From Bradyrhizobium sp. BR13661 (GTDB taxonomy: Bacteria; Pseudomonadota; Alphaproteobacteria; Rhizobiales; Xanthobacteraceae), in the NCBI RefSeq assembly GCF_029892425.1, contig NZ_JARXWB010000009.1, forward strand, positions 124,001 to 188,000: 64,000 nt of DNA, read 5' to 3'. Positions 1-8,877 of the stretch are shown here, in pieces. How positions within the stretch are numbered: position 1 is the first letter of the stretch; each line of letters opens with the position of its first letter. Position numbers and translations under genes: made by a program. The notes beneath the pieces were generated by a model that ran no database searches, had not been told where the DNA came from, and saw only the letters and a list, made by a program, of their open reading frames with translations.

Positions 1-1
1 C

Positions 2-679
2 ATCCTGCGCTCGCTCAACTACGCCGCCGAGCACGGTGCTCAGATCGTCAATATGAGCTTTGCCGGTCCGAAGGACGCGGTGATCGAGCGCGCGATCGCG
101 GCAACCGCCGCTCGTGGCCTGGTGTTAATTGCGGCCGCCGGTAATGCCGGCGCAAAATCGCCGCCGCTCTATCCCGCGGCCAATCCCAACGTGATCGCCG
201 TTAGCGCGACCGACCAGCAGGACAAATTGTTCGCCGCCTCCAACCGCGGCAATTACATCGCGCTGGCCGCGCCCGGCGTCGATATCTTCCTGCCGGCGCC
301 TGACGGCAAATACCAGATGACGTCGGGCACCTCGTTCTCGGCGGCCTATGTCTCCGGCGTCGCGGCGTTGCTGCTCGAGCGCAATTACACGCTGAAGCCG
401 GAAGCGCTTCGCATGACGCTGGCGAAGACCGCGCGCGACCTCGGTTCACCCGGGCGTGATGATCAGTTCGGCGATGGCGAGGCCGACGCGTATGCGGCAG
501 TGACGGCCGTTCCGCCCGACAGCACGACACCGGTCGCAGCCGTATCAGGTACAACTAAACGTGAAGATGCCGAGAAGCGTCGCGACGACCCCAACATCCG
601 CGCGATCGAGCAGCCCTCGCTGTCGAGTGCGGGCGATAAATCCACGATTTCTCAGGCGGATAGGCCGGCGGCGCGCTAG
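2..679 (+). CDS. Subtilisin-like (S8) serine protease, C-terminal part; 5' end outside window
   Basis: The reading frame is open from the first bases of the window, so the gene begins upstream. The visible part carries the oxyanion-hole region (AAAGNAGA) and the catalytic-serine motif GTSFSAAYVSG, the two C-terminal signatures of peptidase family S8. The Asp and His of the triad must lie upstream. After the catalytic domain come about 70 residues rich in Pro, Thr, Asp and Ser with no recognisable domain, ending at TAG. S8 enzymes are usually exported endopeptidases, but the signal peptide cannot be checked here. Confidence 0.9.
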   Translation: MLRSLNYAAEHGAQIVNMSFAGPKDAVIERAIAATAARGLVLIAAAGNAGAKSPPLYPAANPNVIAVSATDQQDKLFAASNRGNYIALAAPGVDIFLPAPDGKYQMTSGTSFSAAYVSGVAALLLERNYTLKPEALRMTLAKTARDLGSPGRDDQFGDGEADAYAAVTAVPPDSTTPVAAVSGTTKREDAEKRRDDPNIRAIEQPSLSSAGDKSTISQADRPAAR

Positions 680-759
680 CGCCTGCGACAACTTTGCATG
701 CGGGCGAAAGGTTAAAAAGTCGACCCCCGCTTTGAACGTTCAGCTCGCTGCCACGACCA

Positions 760-878
760 ATCTATGTGGGAGCGGTCATCCCTCCCCATCAGTCATATTA
801 GGCGCGAGCGCCCATCCACCCCAAGCGCCCATATGGCTCGACCCGTCCGGTTGTCCCCCCGGACGGGTCTTTTCTTTT
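760..878 (+). ncRNA. Candidate small RNA ending in a strong intrinsic terminator
   Basis: The 478-base gap between the protease and the next gene contains no convincing coding frame. Its middle carries pyrimidine-rich unpaired-looking stretches (CCCTCCCC near 779-786, CATCCACCCC near 812-821) and a small GC hairpin, and it ends in a textbook terminator. CU-rich single-stranded segments before a U-tailed terminator are typical of Hfq-dependent alphaproteobacterial small RNAs such as the AbcR class. The 5' end is a guess because I see no clean -35/-10 pair. It could instead be just the 3' UTR of the protease gene. Confidence 0.35.
840..878 (+). terminator. Rho-independent terminator
   Basis: Perfect 11-bp stem GACCCGTCCGG / CCGGACGGGTC (840-850 with 859-869), an 8-base loop and the tail TTTTCTTTT. 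The tail lies on the plus-strand side, so it terminates plus-strand transcription: either the protease message or a separate small RNA. Confidence 0.9.
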
Positions 879-1157
879 GGCATCCGATTTCTTGAAGCGT
901 CGTGCGTGATCAGCTTGCGGTTGAACTCGCGAGCGCGTCGTTGTCGTAACTCGCCGACGAGGCGCGGCAAGTCCGCCATGCTTGTGCGAAGCTTGACTCA
1001 TAAAGCCCTGAAAACTCCGCACGACTACGGTGTTTTGTGAGGAGAGCTGCGTCGTTGCTGGACAAGTCAAAACTTTTCCACAAAATATTCACGTCACGTC
1101 TAAATTGATTCGCGTGCGTTGCGTCGCGTCCGTAATTTTCTCCTGACGGGCTGGTTC

Positions 1158-1883
1158 ATGACTCATCGCATAGGGGTTGGCCAAGAGGTCGACCAAGGCG
1201 CGGCCAGACGTGAAATTGCGGCGCGCTGGTGCGCTCTCGCCGAACAGCGGCTGGAGCACCTCTCCGAAATGTTCGAGACCGGGCGCTGGCGCCGTTATCA
1301 TTCCGAACTCGCATTTCTCGAAAACATCCAGGAAGCCAAGCGTGCGGTTCAGATCTGGCGTGCGCTTGCGAATGGCGGAGACGTCGCTGCGGCCGCGGCG
1401 AGTGTGACCTCCGCCTTCGGCTGGTCACCGGCGACGATGTCCCGCACGGTTCCGAGCGAGCAGGCCCAGACCGTGCAGCCGAAGGCCGTGCACATCGCAC
1501 CCGAGACCTCCGTACCGGTCAGGCTGGACGTGCTTGCCGAGATCACGGAAGCCCCGATCGCGCCGCTTGCCGAGCCTATACCGGTCGGGGTGGCTGCTCT
1601 GATGGCGTCGTTTACAGCGCCTGCCGAGATGCCGCTGCTCAAGGCGCCCGCCGCGAGGGCGCCGGGCGCCGCACCTGCCGTGAGGTCGCCGGTCGCAGCT
1701 GCGACGCGCAGCGCGCCTGCCGTGAAGCCACCCGTCGCCGCGCCCGCTGCGATGGCAATGCTTCTGCCGCAATTCACCCCGCCCGCCGAAGACGTCGTCG
1801 CCGCCCCCGAGCGCCTGGTCGAATTCACCTTCAGCCTCGACGGCCTCGAAGCGAAATACCCGCTGCTCAGGAACGCGTTCTAG
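1158..1883 (+). CDS. TIGR03809-type conserved hypothetical protein
   Basis: About 241 residues. The first 75 (MTHRIGVGQEVDQ..., with a WCALAEQRLEHL segment and an ELAFLENIQEAKRAVQIWR helix) match my memory of the small Rhizobiales family TIGR03809; the function is unknown. The rest is a low-complexity Ala/Pro/Val-rich stretch that includes several PAVR/PVAA-like repeats, followed by a short conserved-looking C-terminus (VEFTFSLDGLEAKYPLLRNAF). The frame is open upstream to a TTG at 1119, but the ATG at 1158 gives the family-like N-terminus; neither has a good Shine-Dalgarno sequence. It sits convergent to a TIGR03808-type protein, its usual partner by number and distribution. Confidence 0.75.
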   Translation: MTHRIGVGQEVDQGAARREIAARWCALAEQRLEHLSEMFETGRWRRYHSELAFLENIQEAKRAVQIWRALANGGDVAAAAASVTSAFGWSPATMSRTVPSEQAQTVQPKAVHIAPETSVPVRLDVLAEITEAPIAPLAEPIPVGVAALMASFTAPAEMPLLKAPAARAPGAAPAVRSPVAAATRSAPAVKPPVAAPAAMAMLLPQFTPPAEDVVAAPERLVEFTFSLDGLEAKYPLLRNAF

Positions 1884-1911
1884 GGCCTAGGACGCCATGT
1901 GAGGGCGGCAC

Positions 1912-3282
1912 CTATCGCCGCACAGCATTCCCGCCGATCACCACCTGCGCGAAGCGCTGGGCACCGTCGGCCGACAGGTCCGCCGTCACGGCGCGCGCAT
2001 GCTCCAGGCCGACCACGGCGCCGCGCGGGGTTTCCGAGATCATGTTGTTGTTGACGAGCGCGGTGCCGGCGCCGGGCACGACGGAGACGCCGATTCCGGC
2101 CAGCGCCTTGCGGATCACATTGCCGCTGATCGCGACATCGCGCAGATACTTGCCCCAGCCGGCGACGATGCCGTAGGACGGCGCATTCTCGATGACATTG
2201 CCCGTCACCGACGTGTCCGCCTCGACGTAGATGCCGACGCCGGCATCGTCGTCAGGCGCGGTGCCGATCGGCCGCTTCGGGATCAGATTGCGGATGATAT
2301 TGCCTTGAACCACAGCAATACGTCCGCCCTTGTTGAAATTGCAGACGGAGACGCCGACCGCGGCGCCGTCGACGGTGTTGTTGGCAATCACTGCCGCCTC
2401 GAACGAAAACTCCGAATAGAGCGCGACCTCGCGCACGTCGCTGACGCTGTTGCCTGAGATGTGGATGTTGGAGGCCGAATTGCCCCGCACCGCGGAGTAA
2501 TCGCAATTCCTGATGCGGTTGCCGCGCACGATCACGTTGCCGGCGCGGAAGGCGTTGATGGCGTTGCCGTACTGGCCGGAGCCGCCGGGGCCGGCCTTGA
2601 TGTCCTCGATGCGGTTGTCGGCGACCAGTGTACCGTCGTCGCCCATGGCAGTGCGCAGGATCTCGATGCCATTGTCGTTGGTGCCGATGATTGTGTTGCG
2701 TGCGATACTGAGGCCTCTCGCGTCGAACGAGACCACCGCGGTCACCGCGATGTCGGTGAAGATGTTGCCGGAGATGTCGCCGGACACCTGCTCGAGCCAG
2801 ATGCCGCTGCCGCCCGATGCCGTGATCTCGCAGTCGGTGATACGAATGTTGCGGCCCCCGAGGACATGGATCAGCCCGCGCCGCGTCGGCAGCGGAATGC
2901 CGCCGCCATCGAAAGTGATACCGGTGAGGCCGATCGCATCAGAGCCGTCGCTCTGGATTGCCGAGGCTCCGCCGGTGAAGACGAGTTTCGTCGCGCCGCG
3001 GACGCCAACCAGTTGTGCCCCGTTCGGCAGCCGCAAAAGGCCCGTGCGATAGATACCTGGCGGCAGCGCCAGCGGCATCTGCACGCGCGAGGCATCGTCG
3101 ATGGCACGTTGGAGCGCGCGCGTTTGGTCCTCGCTGCCGCCCGGCCGCACGCCATATTGGGTCGCATCGCGGCCAAGCAGCGACGTCAGCGGCGCTGCGC
3201 GCGCGGCGTCGGCAGGCATGGCAAGTGCGCCTGCGATGCCGGCGGTCGAAGCTCCGATGAGATGACGGCGGTTGAGGTCCAT
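1912..3282 (-). CDS. Tat-exported right-handed beta-helix repeat protein (TIGR03808-type)
   Basis: 456 residues. The N-terminus NRRHLIGASTAGIAGALA is a twin-arginine signal ending at an AxA-like site, so the folded protein should be exported by Tat. The body is a chain of short parallel-beta-helix turns (repeated I-x-G/N-N-x-I units such as GLSIARNTIIGTNDNGIEI, HISGNSVSDV, VAISGNVIRKA), as in pectate-lyase-like and NosD-like proteins. A pectate-lyase-type N-terminal segment (YGVRPGGSEDQTRALQRAID) precedes the helix. No catalytic residues can be assigned, so the substrate is unknown. The family is restricted mainly to Rhizobiales. Confidence 0.85.
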   Translation of the reverse strand: MDLNRRHLIGASTAGIAGALAMPADAARAAPLTSLLGRDATQYGVRPGGSEDQTRALQRAIDDASRVQMPLALPPGIYRTGLLRLPNGAQLVGVRGATKLVFTGGASAIQSDGSDAIGLTGITFDGGGIPLPTRRGLIHVLGGRNIRITDCEITASGGSGIWLEQVSGDISGNIFTDIAVTAVVSFDARGLSIARNTIIGTNDNGIEILRTAMGDDGTLVADNRIEDIKAGPGGSGQYGNAINAFRAGNVIVRGNRIRNCDYSAVRGNSASNIHISGNSVSDVREVALYSEFSFEAAVIANNTVDGAAVGVSVCNFNKGGRIAVVQGNIIRNLIPKRPIGTAPDDDAGVGIYVEADTSVTGNVIENAPSYGIVAGWGKYLRDVAISGNVIRKALAGIGVSVVPGAGTALVNNNMISETPRGAVVGLEHARAVTADLSADGAQRFAQVVIGGNAVRR

Positions 3283-3375
3283 GACGCGTCCTTTGGCGGA
3301 CGCGGGGTGTCCGCAGCCGCTTGGTAGCGCAGGGCGGACAGGCTCGTCGGGATTGTTCGCGGTAGGGTTAAATGT

Positions 3376-4035
3376 TTACCGCAAGGCCTGCGTGTTCCGC
3401 GCCTTCCTTGCCAGTTGTACCATCTCCACCAGCATCGCTTCCCCCGCATCCACCAGTTCCTCCAGCGTGATCCGCGGCGCGCCCTTGCGCCGGACCGCGC
3501 CGCTGCGCGCAAGCAGGGGGATGTGGATGAAGGCGGCAAGCGTCGGGCCGCCTGCCTTCACATTCTCGATCGCGCGCCAGCTCAGATAGTTGCAGAGATA
3601 GGCGCCGGCGTCGCGCGAGGGTCGTGCATCGATGCCGGTGAGGCGTGCGGCGCGCAGCAGCCTTGCGGTGTGCGGGCCGAAATTCATGGCGTCCGCATGA
3701 CCGGCGATGCCGCGTCTGCTGGAGCGGGTGTTGGCGGCATCGGGCCAGAGCATGGTGACGGCGTTGCGTGCGCGGCTCTCGATGCGAAGGTAAGGCGTGC
3801 GCGCGGCGAGGCCGAACATCAGCAGCGCATCCGGCTTCACCTTTGCCAGGACGTCAGGCAATTGCCGGTCGACTGCTGCGTAAGTCACCGGAAATATGTG
3901 GCGCGATAGCGCGACATCATCGAGCGCCGGACGGCGAAGCTGCGCCAGCCGCGCCACCAGCGCTTGCGTGGGATTGTAGGGCGCGCCGGGAAACGGGCCG
4001 AAGCCGGTGAGGAGAATGCGGAGCTTGTCGCTCAT
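3376..4035 (-). CDS. pcp: Pyroglutamyl-peptidase I (peptidase C15)
   Basis: 219 residues, the usual C15 length. It removes N-terminal pyroglutamate from peptides in the cytoplasm. The N-terminal GFGPFPGAPYNPT matches the family start, and the catalytic triad is visible as Glu86 (RIESRARN), Cys148 (DAGAYLCNYLSW) and His171 (FIHIP). The frame is open far upstream, but the ATG at 4035 overlaps the stop codon of the GTPase gene by four bases (ATGA), which fixes the start and implies translational coupling. It is last in the methylmalonyl-CoA mutase-associated cluster; a functional link to that pathway is not evident. Confidence 0.92.
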   Translation of the reverse strand: MSDKLRILLTGFGPFPGAPYNPTQALVARLAQLRRPALDDVALSRHIFPVTYAAVDRQLPDVLAKVKPDALLMFGLAARTPYLRIESRARNAVTMLWPDAANTRSSRRGIAGHADAMNFGPHTARLLRAARLTGIDARPSRDAGAYLCNYLSWRAIENVKAGGPTLAAFIHIPLLARSGAVRRKGAPRITLEELVDAGEAMLVEMVQLARKARNTQALR

Positions 4036-5021
4036 TGCAGCAACTCCAGTATCTGTTCGGCGGCGAGCGACGGGGTGAGATGGCCGTCGGCAACTTCGGC
4101 CTCGATCTTCCTGACCTTGGTGCGAACCGAAGCCTCGCTGCGCAGTCGCGACAGCATCCGTTGCTCCAGCATCGACCACATCCATTTCACCTGCTGGTCG
4201 CGCCGTCGCGCCGCGAATTCGCCGGATGCCTTCATCGCCTTGCGGTGATCCAGAATTTTCTGCCAAAGCTCGGCAATGCCGGTGCCTGATATCGCCGAAT
4301 AGGTGATGACAGGCGGATGCCAATGTTCGGATCGCGGCGCCAGGATATGCAACGCACCGCGATAGTCGGCGGCGGTGATGTTGGCGCGCTTGAGATTGTC
4401 GCCGTCGGCCTTGTTGATGGCGATCATGTCGGCGAGCTCGACCAGGCCCTTCTTGATGCCCTGCAGCTCGTCGCCGCCGCCCGGCAGCATCAGTGCGAGG
4501 AAGAAATCGGTCATGTCGCAGACCGCGGTCTCGGACTGGCCGATGCCGACGGTCTCGACCAGCACGACATCGAAGCCGGCGGCCTCGCACAGCAGCATCG
4601 CCTCGCGCGTCTTCGCGGCGACGCCGCCGAGCGTGCCCGATGACGGCGAGGGGCGGATGAAGGCATCGTCGGAGGCTGACAGCCGCGCCATCCGCGTCTT
4701 GTCGCCGAGGATCGAGCCGCCGCTGCGCGCCGAGGACGGATCGACCGCGAGCACGGCGACCTTGTTGCCTTGCGCGATCAGATAGGTCCCGAGTGCATCG
4801 ATGGTGGTGGATTTGCCGACGCCGGGCGAGCCGGTGATACCGACCCGGACCGCCTTGCCGGTGTCGGGCAGCAGCATCTGCACGAGCTCCCGCGCCTGCG
4901 CCTGGTGATCGCCGCGCCGGCTCTCCACCAGCGTGATGGCGCGCGCCAGGGCTGCGCGATGGCCTGCACGGAGGTTGCGGGCGAGCGAGGTAATATCAAA
5001 CGAAGTCTTCTTTTCGATCAT
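4032..5021 (-). CDS. meaB: MeaB/ArgK-type G3E GTPase, chaperone of methylmalonyl-CoA mutase
   Basis: 329 residues from the ATG at 5021; a longer frame reaches 5162 but its extra residues look non-coding and would overlap the upstream gene. Walker A is GSPGVGKST (residues about 64-72), followed by the switch region DPSSARSGGSILGDKTRM and a DxxG-like VETVGIGQSE. The guanine-specificity motif is NKAD. MeaB proteins gate cobalamin loading and protect methylmalonyl-CoA mutase from inactivation, which fits the mutase genes just upstream in the same orientation. The old ArgK name (arginine transport kinase) is not supported by later work on the family. Confidence 0.95.
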   Translation of the reverse strand: MIEKKTSFDITSLARNLRAGHRAALARAITLVESRRGDHQAQARELVQMLLPDTGKAVRVGITGSPGVGKSTTIDALGTYLIAQGNKVAVLAVDPSSARSGGSILGDKTRMARLSASDDAFIRPSPSSGTLGGVAAKTREAMLLCEAAGFDVVLVETVGIGQSETAVCDMTDFFLALMLPGGGDELQGIKKGLVELADMIAINKADGDNLKRANITAADYRGALHILAPRSEHWHPPVITYSAISGTGIAELWQKILDHRKAMKASGEFAARRRDQQVKWMWSMLEQRMLSRLRSEASVRTKVRKIEAEVADGHLTPSLAAEQILELLQ

Positions 5022-5077
5022 GCCCTGCTTTACAACGGCGGAAGCAGGCAGGCGAGAGCCCTCAACCCCTCTCAGCC

Positions 5078-5887
5078 CTACTCGTCCGCGTCGCCCTTTG
5101 GTCGTGCCCCGCCAAAGATGCGTGAGCCCTCCGGTGTGAGGTAGGGCTTCAACGTCTCCCACGGAATATACGCGACATATTGGCCCTCGGCGTAGGGGCC
5201 GACGGCATAAGGCGGATAGTGGAAGGTGAGGCCGGAGCTCTTGCCCGTCTCGGTCGACGGCGCGAGCGTCACCGCGCCGATCTTGAGCAGGCTAGGCTCC
5301 ACGCCCTTGAACCATTCCCCGGTCGCGGTATCGCTCGTGTCGCGCTTCTTCTTCTCGATTTTCAGCGAGGCAATCGCAGCCTTCACCATCGCCTTCATGG
5401 TCGTGCCGCCATCGGCCGTCTCGGTGAAGAACGGGCGGATCGAGATCCGCTTGTTCTCGGACTTGTCCCAAAGGATCGTGTTGACGTCGGTATTGGGATG
5501 GGCGCCGTGGGTGTCCATGTAGTCGTCGCGAAGCACGCTGACATAGCGGTCGGCAACGACCGAGCGGATCGAATATTTGCGCTCGAAGTCCCAGCCGCCG
5601 TCCCTGAAGAATTGCGGATCTTCCTTGCGCGAGGCAGCAGCGTCAGCCGTATTCTTGTCGAGCCACTTCCTGCCGTCGGCCAGGCAATCGGCGGCAAGCA
5701 CCGGATCGGCCTTGATCTTGTCATCGAGGAAGACCCGCGCGTCGATGTTCTTGTTCTTGACGACGGCATCGGGCTTGGGATCGGCGGCGAGGGAGGGGAA
5801 GGTTAGGGCAATCGTTGCGATAGCGGACAGGATCGCGAGCAAGCCGGCCCGTGCATTTGGACGATGATATGTCACTTCAATATCCAT
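5078..5887 (-). CDS. Exported DUF3298/RsiV-like protein
   Basis: 269 residues from the ATG at 5887. The N-terminus has a hydrophobic signal sequence (LLAILSAIATIALTFPSLAA), suggesting a periplasmic protein. The C-terminal half carries the DUF3298-type signature LTFHYPPYAVGPYAEGQYVAYIPWETL, found in the extracytoplasmic part of RsiV anti-sigma factors and in many exported proteins. There is no cytoplasmic anti-sigma domain and no sigma gene beside it, so an anti-sigma role is not supported. It lies between scpA and meaB in one orientation and may ride on the same message. Confidence 0.8.
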   Translation of the reverse strand: MDIEVTYHRPNARAGLLAILSAIATIALTFPSLAADPKPDAVVKNKNIDARVFLDDKIKADPVLAADCLADGRKWLDKNTADAAASRKEDPQFFRDGGWDFERKYSIRSVVADRYVSVLRDDYMDTHGAHPNTDVNTILWDKSENKRISIRPFFTETADGGTTMKAMVKAAIASLKIEKKKRDTSDTATGEWFKGVEPSLLKIGAVTLAPSTETGKSSGLTFHYPPYAVGPYAEGQYVAYIPWETLKPYLTPEGSRIFGGARPKGDADE

Positions 5888-6049
5888 CAATTCTGAATCC
5901 GTGGCCCGTCGCAGCGCTCGGATCTCTGCATAAGCGTAATGACTACAAGATGAACTGGCGCAGAACGCGCGGCGTGAACACCTGGACGTGAAGATTGGTC
6001 GCGGCAGCGCGCCCGCCGGTTTGATGCGGGCAGCCCGACGGCGGCGGAA

Positions 6050-8206
6050 TTACTCCGCCGCCTCGCTGTGCCCGAGCCGGGCATTGAGCTTGCGGATCAG
6101 CTCCTCGGCCGCGTCCGCGATCACGGTGCCCGGCGGGAAGATCGCCTCGGCGCCTGCTGCATAGAGCGCGTCGTAATCCTGCGGCGGCACCACGCCGCCG
6201 ACGATGATCATGATGTCCTCGCGGCCCTGCTTCTTCAGCGCAGCCTTCAGCTCCGGCACCGCGGTGAGATGGGCGGCGGCGAGCGAGGAGACGCCGAGGA
6301 TGTGGACGTCGTTCTCGACCGCCTGTCGCGCCGCTTCGTCGGCCGTGGCGAACAGCGGCCCGATATCGACGTCGAAGCCGATATCGGCGAAGGCAGACGC
6401 GATCACCTTCTGGCCGCGGTCGTGGCCGTCCTGGCCGATCTTGGCGACGAGGATGCGCGGGCGGCGGCCTTCCGCCTCTTCGAACGCATCGATCAACGCC
6501 TGAACCTTCTCGACCTGGTTGCCCATGCTGGACGCCTCCCGCCTGTAAACGCCGGTGATCGATTTGATCTCGGCGCGGTGCCGGCCGAACACCTTTTCCA
6601 TCGCGTCCGAGATCTCGCCGACGGTCGCCTTGGCGCGCGCAGCATCAATGGCGAGCGCGAGCAGATTGCCGTTGCCTTCCCCGGCCGAACGCGTGATCGC
6701 AGCAAGCGCGGCATCGACATCCTTCTGGTTGCGCTCGGATTTCAGCCGCGTCAGCTTGTCGATCTGCAGGCGCCGGACGTTGGTGTTGTCGACCTTGAGG
6801 ATGTCGATCGGCGTCTCGTCCGTCGGCTTGTACTTGTTGACGCCGATCACGGCCTGCTTGCCGGCATCGATGCGCGCTTGCGTCTTGGCGGAAGCTTCCT
6901 CGATGCGCAGCTTGGGCACGCCGGCTTCGATCGCCTTGGCCATGCCGCCGAGCTCCTCGACCTCCTGGATGTGGCTCCAGGCTTTCGCGGCGAGATCGCG
7001 CGTCAGCCGCTCGACGTAATACGAGCCGCCCCAGGGATCGATGATGCGGGTGGTGCCGCTCTCCTGCTGCAGGAACAGCTGGGTGTTGCGGGCGATGCGG
7101 GCTGAGAAATCAGTCGGTAGCGCCAGTGCCTCGTCGAGCGCGTTGGTGTGCAGCGACTGGGTATGGCCCTGCGTCGCCGCCATCGCCTCGACTGTCGTGC
7201 GCATCACGTTGTTGAACACGTCCTGCGCGGTCAGCGACCAGCCCGAGGTCTGGCTATGCGTGCGCAGCGAGAGCGAGCGTGGATCCCTAGGATTGAACGG
7301 CTTCAGCAGCTTCGCCCAGAGCAGCCGCGCGGCGCGCAGCTTGGCGACCTCCATGAAGAAGTTCATGCCGATCGCCCAGAAGAACGACAGGCGCGGCGCG
7401 AAGCGATCGACGTCCAGCCCTGCAGCAAGTCCTGCGCGCAGATATTCGACGCCGTCGGCGAGCGTATAGGCGAGCTCGAGATCCTGCGTCGCGCCGGCTT
7501 CCTGCATGTGATAGCCGGAGATCGAGATCGAATTGTACTTCGGCATCTTTTGCGAGGTATAGGCGAAGATGTCCGAGATGATCCGCATCGAGGGCGCGGG
7601 CGGATAGATATAGGTGTTGCGCACCATGAATTCTTTCAGAATGTCGTTCTGAATGGTGCCCGACAATTTTTCCGGCGGAACGCCCTGTTCCTCGGCGGCA
7701 GCGACATAGAGTGCCAGGATCGGCAGCACCGCGCCGTTCATGGTCATCGACACGCTCATCTGGTCGAGCGGAATGCCCGCGAACAGCGTACGCATGTCGT
7801 AGATGGAATCGATGGCCACGCCGGCCATGCCGACGTCGCCGCCGACGCGCGGATGATCGCTGTCATAGCCGCGATGGGTGGCAAGATCGAAGGCGACCGA
7901 GAGGCCCTTCTGTCCGGCCGCGAGATTGCGGCGGTAGAACGCGTTGGAATCCTCCGCCGTGGAGAAGCCGGCATATTGCCTGACGGTCCAGGGCTGGTTG
8001 ACATACATGGTCGGGTAGGGGCCGCGCAGGTACGGCGCGATGCCCGGATAGGTTTCGAGGAAATCGAGCCCGGCGAGATCAGCCTCGTCATAGGCGGGCT
8101 TTACGAGAATGCCCTCGGGCGTCAGCCACGGCTCGGCGCTGCCTGACGGTGCTGCGCTTGCGGTTCGCTCGAAGGCGACATCGGCGAAATTGGGAATGCG
8201 GGTCAT
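6050..8206 (-). CDS. scpA: Methylmalonyl-CoA mutase large (catalytic, B12-binding) subunit
   Basis: 718 residues, full length for MutB/ScpA. It interconverts (R)-methylmalonyl-CoA and succinyl-CoA with adenosylcobalamin in the propionate/branched-chain degradation route. The N-terminal TIM-barrel part has the substrate-binding segment [16 protein letters not shown] and the block [16 protein letters not shown]. The C-terminal cobalamin domain contains [10 protein letters not shown], whose DxHxxG histidine replaces the dimethylbenzimidazole ligand. The ATG at 8206 overlaps the stop of a 66-aa frame by four bases. The small subunit lies two genes upstream. Confidence 0.97.
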   Translation of the reverse strand: MTRIPNFADVAFERTASAAPSGSAEPWLTPEGILVKPAYDEADLAGLDFLETYPGIAPYLRGPYPTMYVNQPWTVRQYAGFSTAEDSNAFYRRNLAAGQKGLSVAFDLATHRGYDSDHPRVGGDVGMAGVAIDSIYDMRTLFAGIPLDQMSVSMTMNGAVLPILALYVAAAEEQGVPPEKLSGTIQNDILKEFMVRNTYIYPPAPSMRIISDIFAYTSQKMPKYNSISISGYHMQEAGATQDLELAYTLADGVEYLRAGLAAGLDVDRFAPRLSFFWAIGMNFFMEVAKLRAARLLWAKLLKPFNPRDPRSLSLRTHSQTSGWSLTAQDVFNNVMRTTVEAMAATQGHTQSLHTNALDEALALPTDFSARIARNTQLFLQQESGTTRIIDPWGGSYYVERLTRDLAAKAWSHIQEVEELGGMAKAIEAGVPKLRIEEASAKTQARIDAGKQAVIGVNKYKPTDETPIDILKVDNTNVRRLQIDKLTRLKSERNQKDVDAALAAITRSAGEGNGNLLALAIDAARAKATVGEISDAMEKVFGRHRAEIKSITGVYRREASSMGNQVEKVQALIDAFEEAEGRRPRILVAKIGQDGHDRGQKVIASAFADIGFDVDIGPLFATADEAARQAVENDVHILGVSSLAAAHLTAVPELKAALKKQGREDIMIIVGGVVPPQDYDALYAAGAEAIFPPGTVIADAAEELIRKLNARLGHSEAAE

Positions 8207-8403
8207 TCCTTGGATTCCTCAAACCTGCGATTGCGCTCGATCAGCCTTTGCACATTCTTCTTGTAGACCGGATCATCCAGCCGATTCTCGGTCATCACAC
8301 CAGTCGCGCCCCACAGCAGGCGTGCGAGAAGCTTCCCGATGTTCGCCTTCCACTCGATCAGCAGTATTTCCCCGAGCGCCTGAAGCATGGCATAGCCTAT
8401 CAC
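8203..8403 (-). CDS. Small hypothetical protein coupled to scpA
   Basis: 66 residues from a GTG at 8403 (an internal ATG six codons on is possible). The first half is hydrophobic to amphipathic ([27 protein letters not shown]) and the second half strongly charged ([19 protein letters not shown]). No family recognised. Reality is suggested by its position: it fills the gap between the GFA gene and scpA exactly and its TGA overlaps the scpA ATG in an ATGA junction. Against it, no strong ribosome site is visible and high-GC genomes produce chance frames. Confidence 0.45.
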   Translation of the reverse strand: MIGYAMLQALGEILLIEWKANIGKLLARLLWGATGVMTENRLDDPVYKKNVQRLIERNRRFEESKE

Positions 8404-8412
8404 GCGTTGACC

Positions 8413-8877
8413 TCAATCATGATCCGGATGCTGATGGCTGACGATGGTCGCCATCTTCTCCGGCCCGTAATTCTGCTGCGTGGTCTGGCTCGGCAGGTTG
8501 GAGATGCCGACCACCCAGCCGAGGCGGGACTCGCTTCCATATTGCCGTGTCGGGACCAGCCGGTCGGGCCGGTCGAATGCGCCGGTCATGATCTCGATCC
8601 GCTCGCCGTCGATGCGGCCAAAGCTCAGCGGCGTGCCGCAGGCGGCGCAATAGCCGCGATCGGCGATCGAGGACGAGCGGAAGAACGACGGCTGTCCCTT
8701 GGTCCAGGCAAAATCGGTGCGGTTGATGTCGGCGAAGGAGGCGAACGGCGCGCCGCTCGCCTTCTGGCACATCCGGCAGTGGCAGATCGACACCTTGTTC
8801 GGTGTTGCCGAAATCGCAAAGCGCACCGCGCCGCATTGGCAGCCGCCGGTGAGAACGGGTTTGCTCGCGTCCGTCAT
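8413..8877 (-). CDS. GFA/CENP-V family zinc protein
   Basis: 154 residues with the GFA-fold cysteine pattern: GGCQCGAVRF near the N-terminus, CHCRMCQKASGAPFASF next, and YCAACGTPLSF later, which bind zinc in this family. Members are named after glutathione-dependent formaldehyde-activating enzyme, but most have no proven activity and the name should not be read as a function. The start overlaps the stop of mutA by four bases (8874-8877), so it is translated from the same message, between the two mutase subunits. Confidence 0.9.
   Translation of the reverse strand: MTDASKPVLTGGCQCGAVRFAISATPNKVSICHCRMCQKASGAPFASFADINRTDFAWTKGQPSFFRSSSIADRGYCAACGTPLSFGRIDGERIEIMTGAFDRPDRLVPTRQYGSESRLGWVVGISNLPSQTTQQNYGPEKMATIVSHQHPDHD

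Noticed and set aside
3376..4590. Long frame suggesting a fusion upstream of pyroglutamyl peptidase
   Set aside because: The upstream part overlaps meaB out of frame and is Arg-rich; the family start lies at 4035 with an ATGA junction.
5961..6049. Possible terminator after scpA (GCCCGC...GCGGGC)
   Set aside because: Only a six-base stem with no T tail; transcription may well continue into the next gene.
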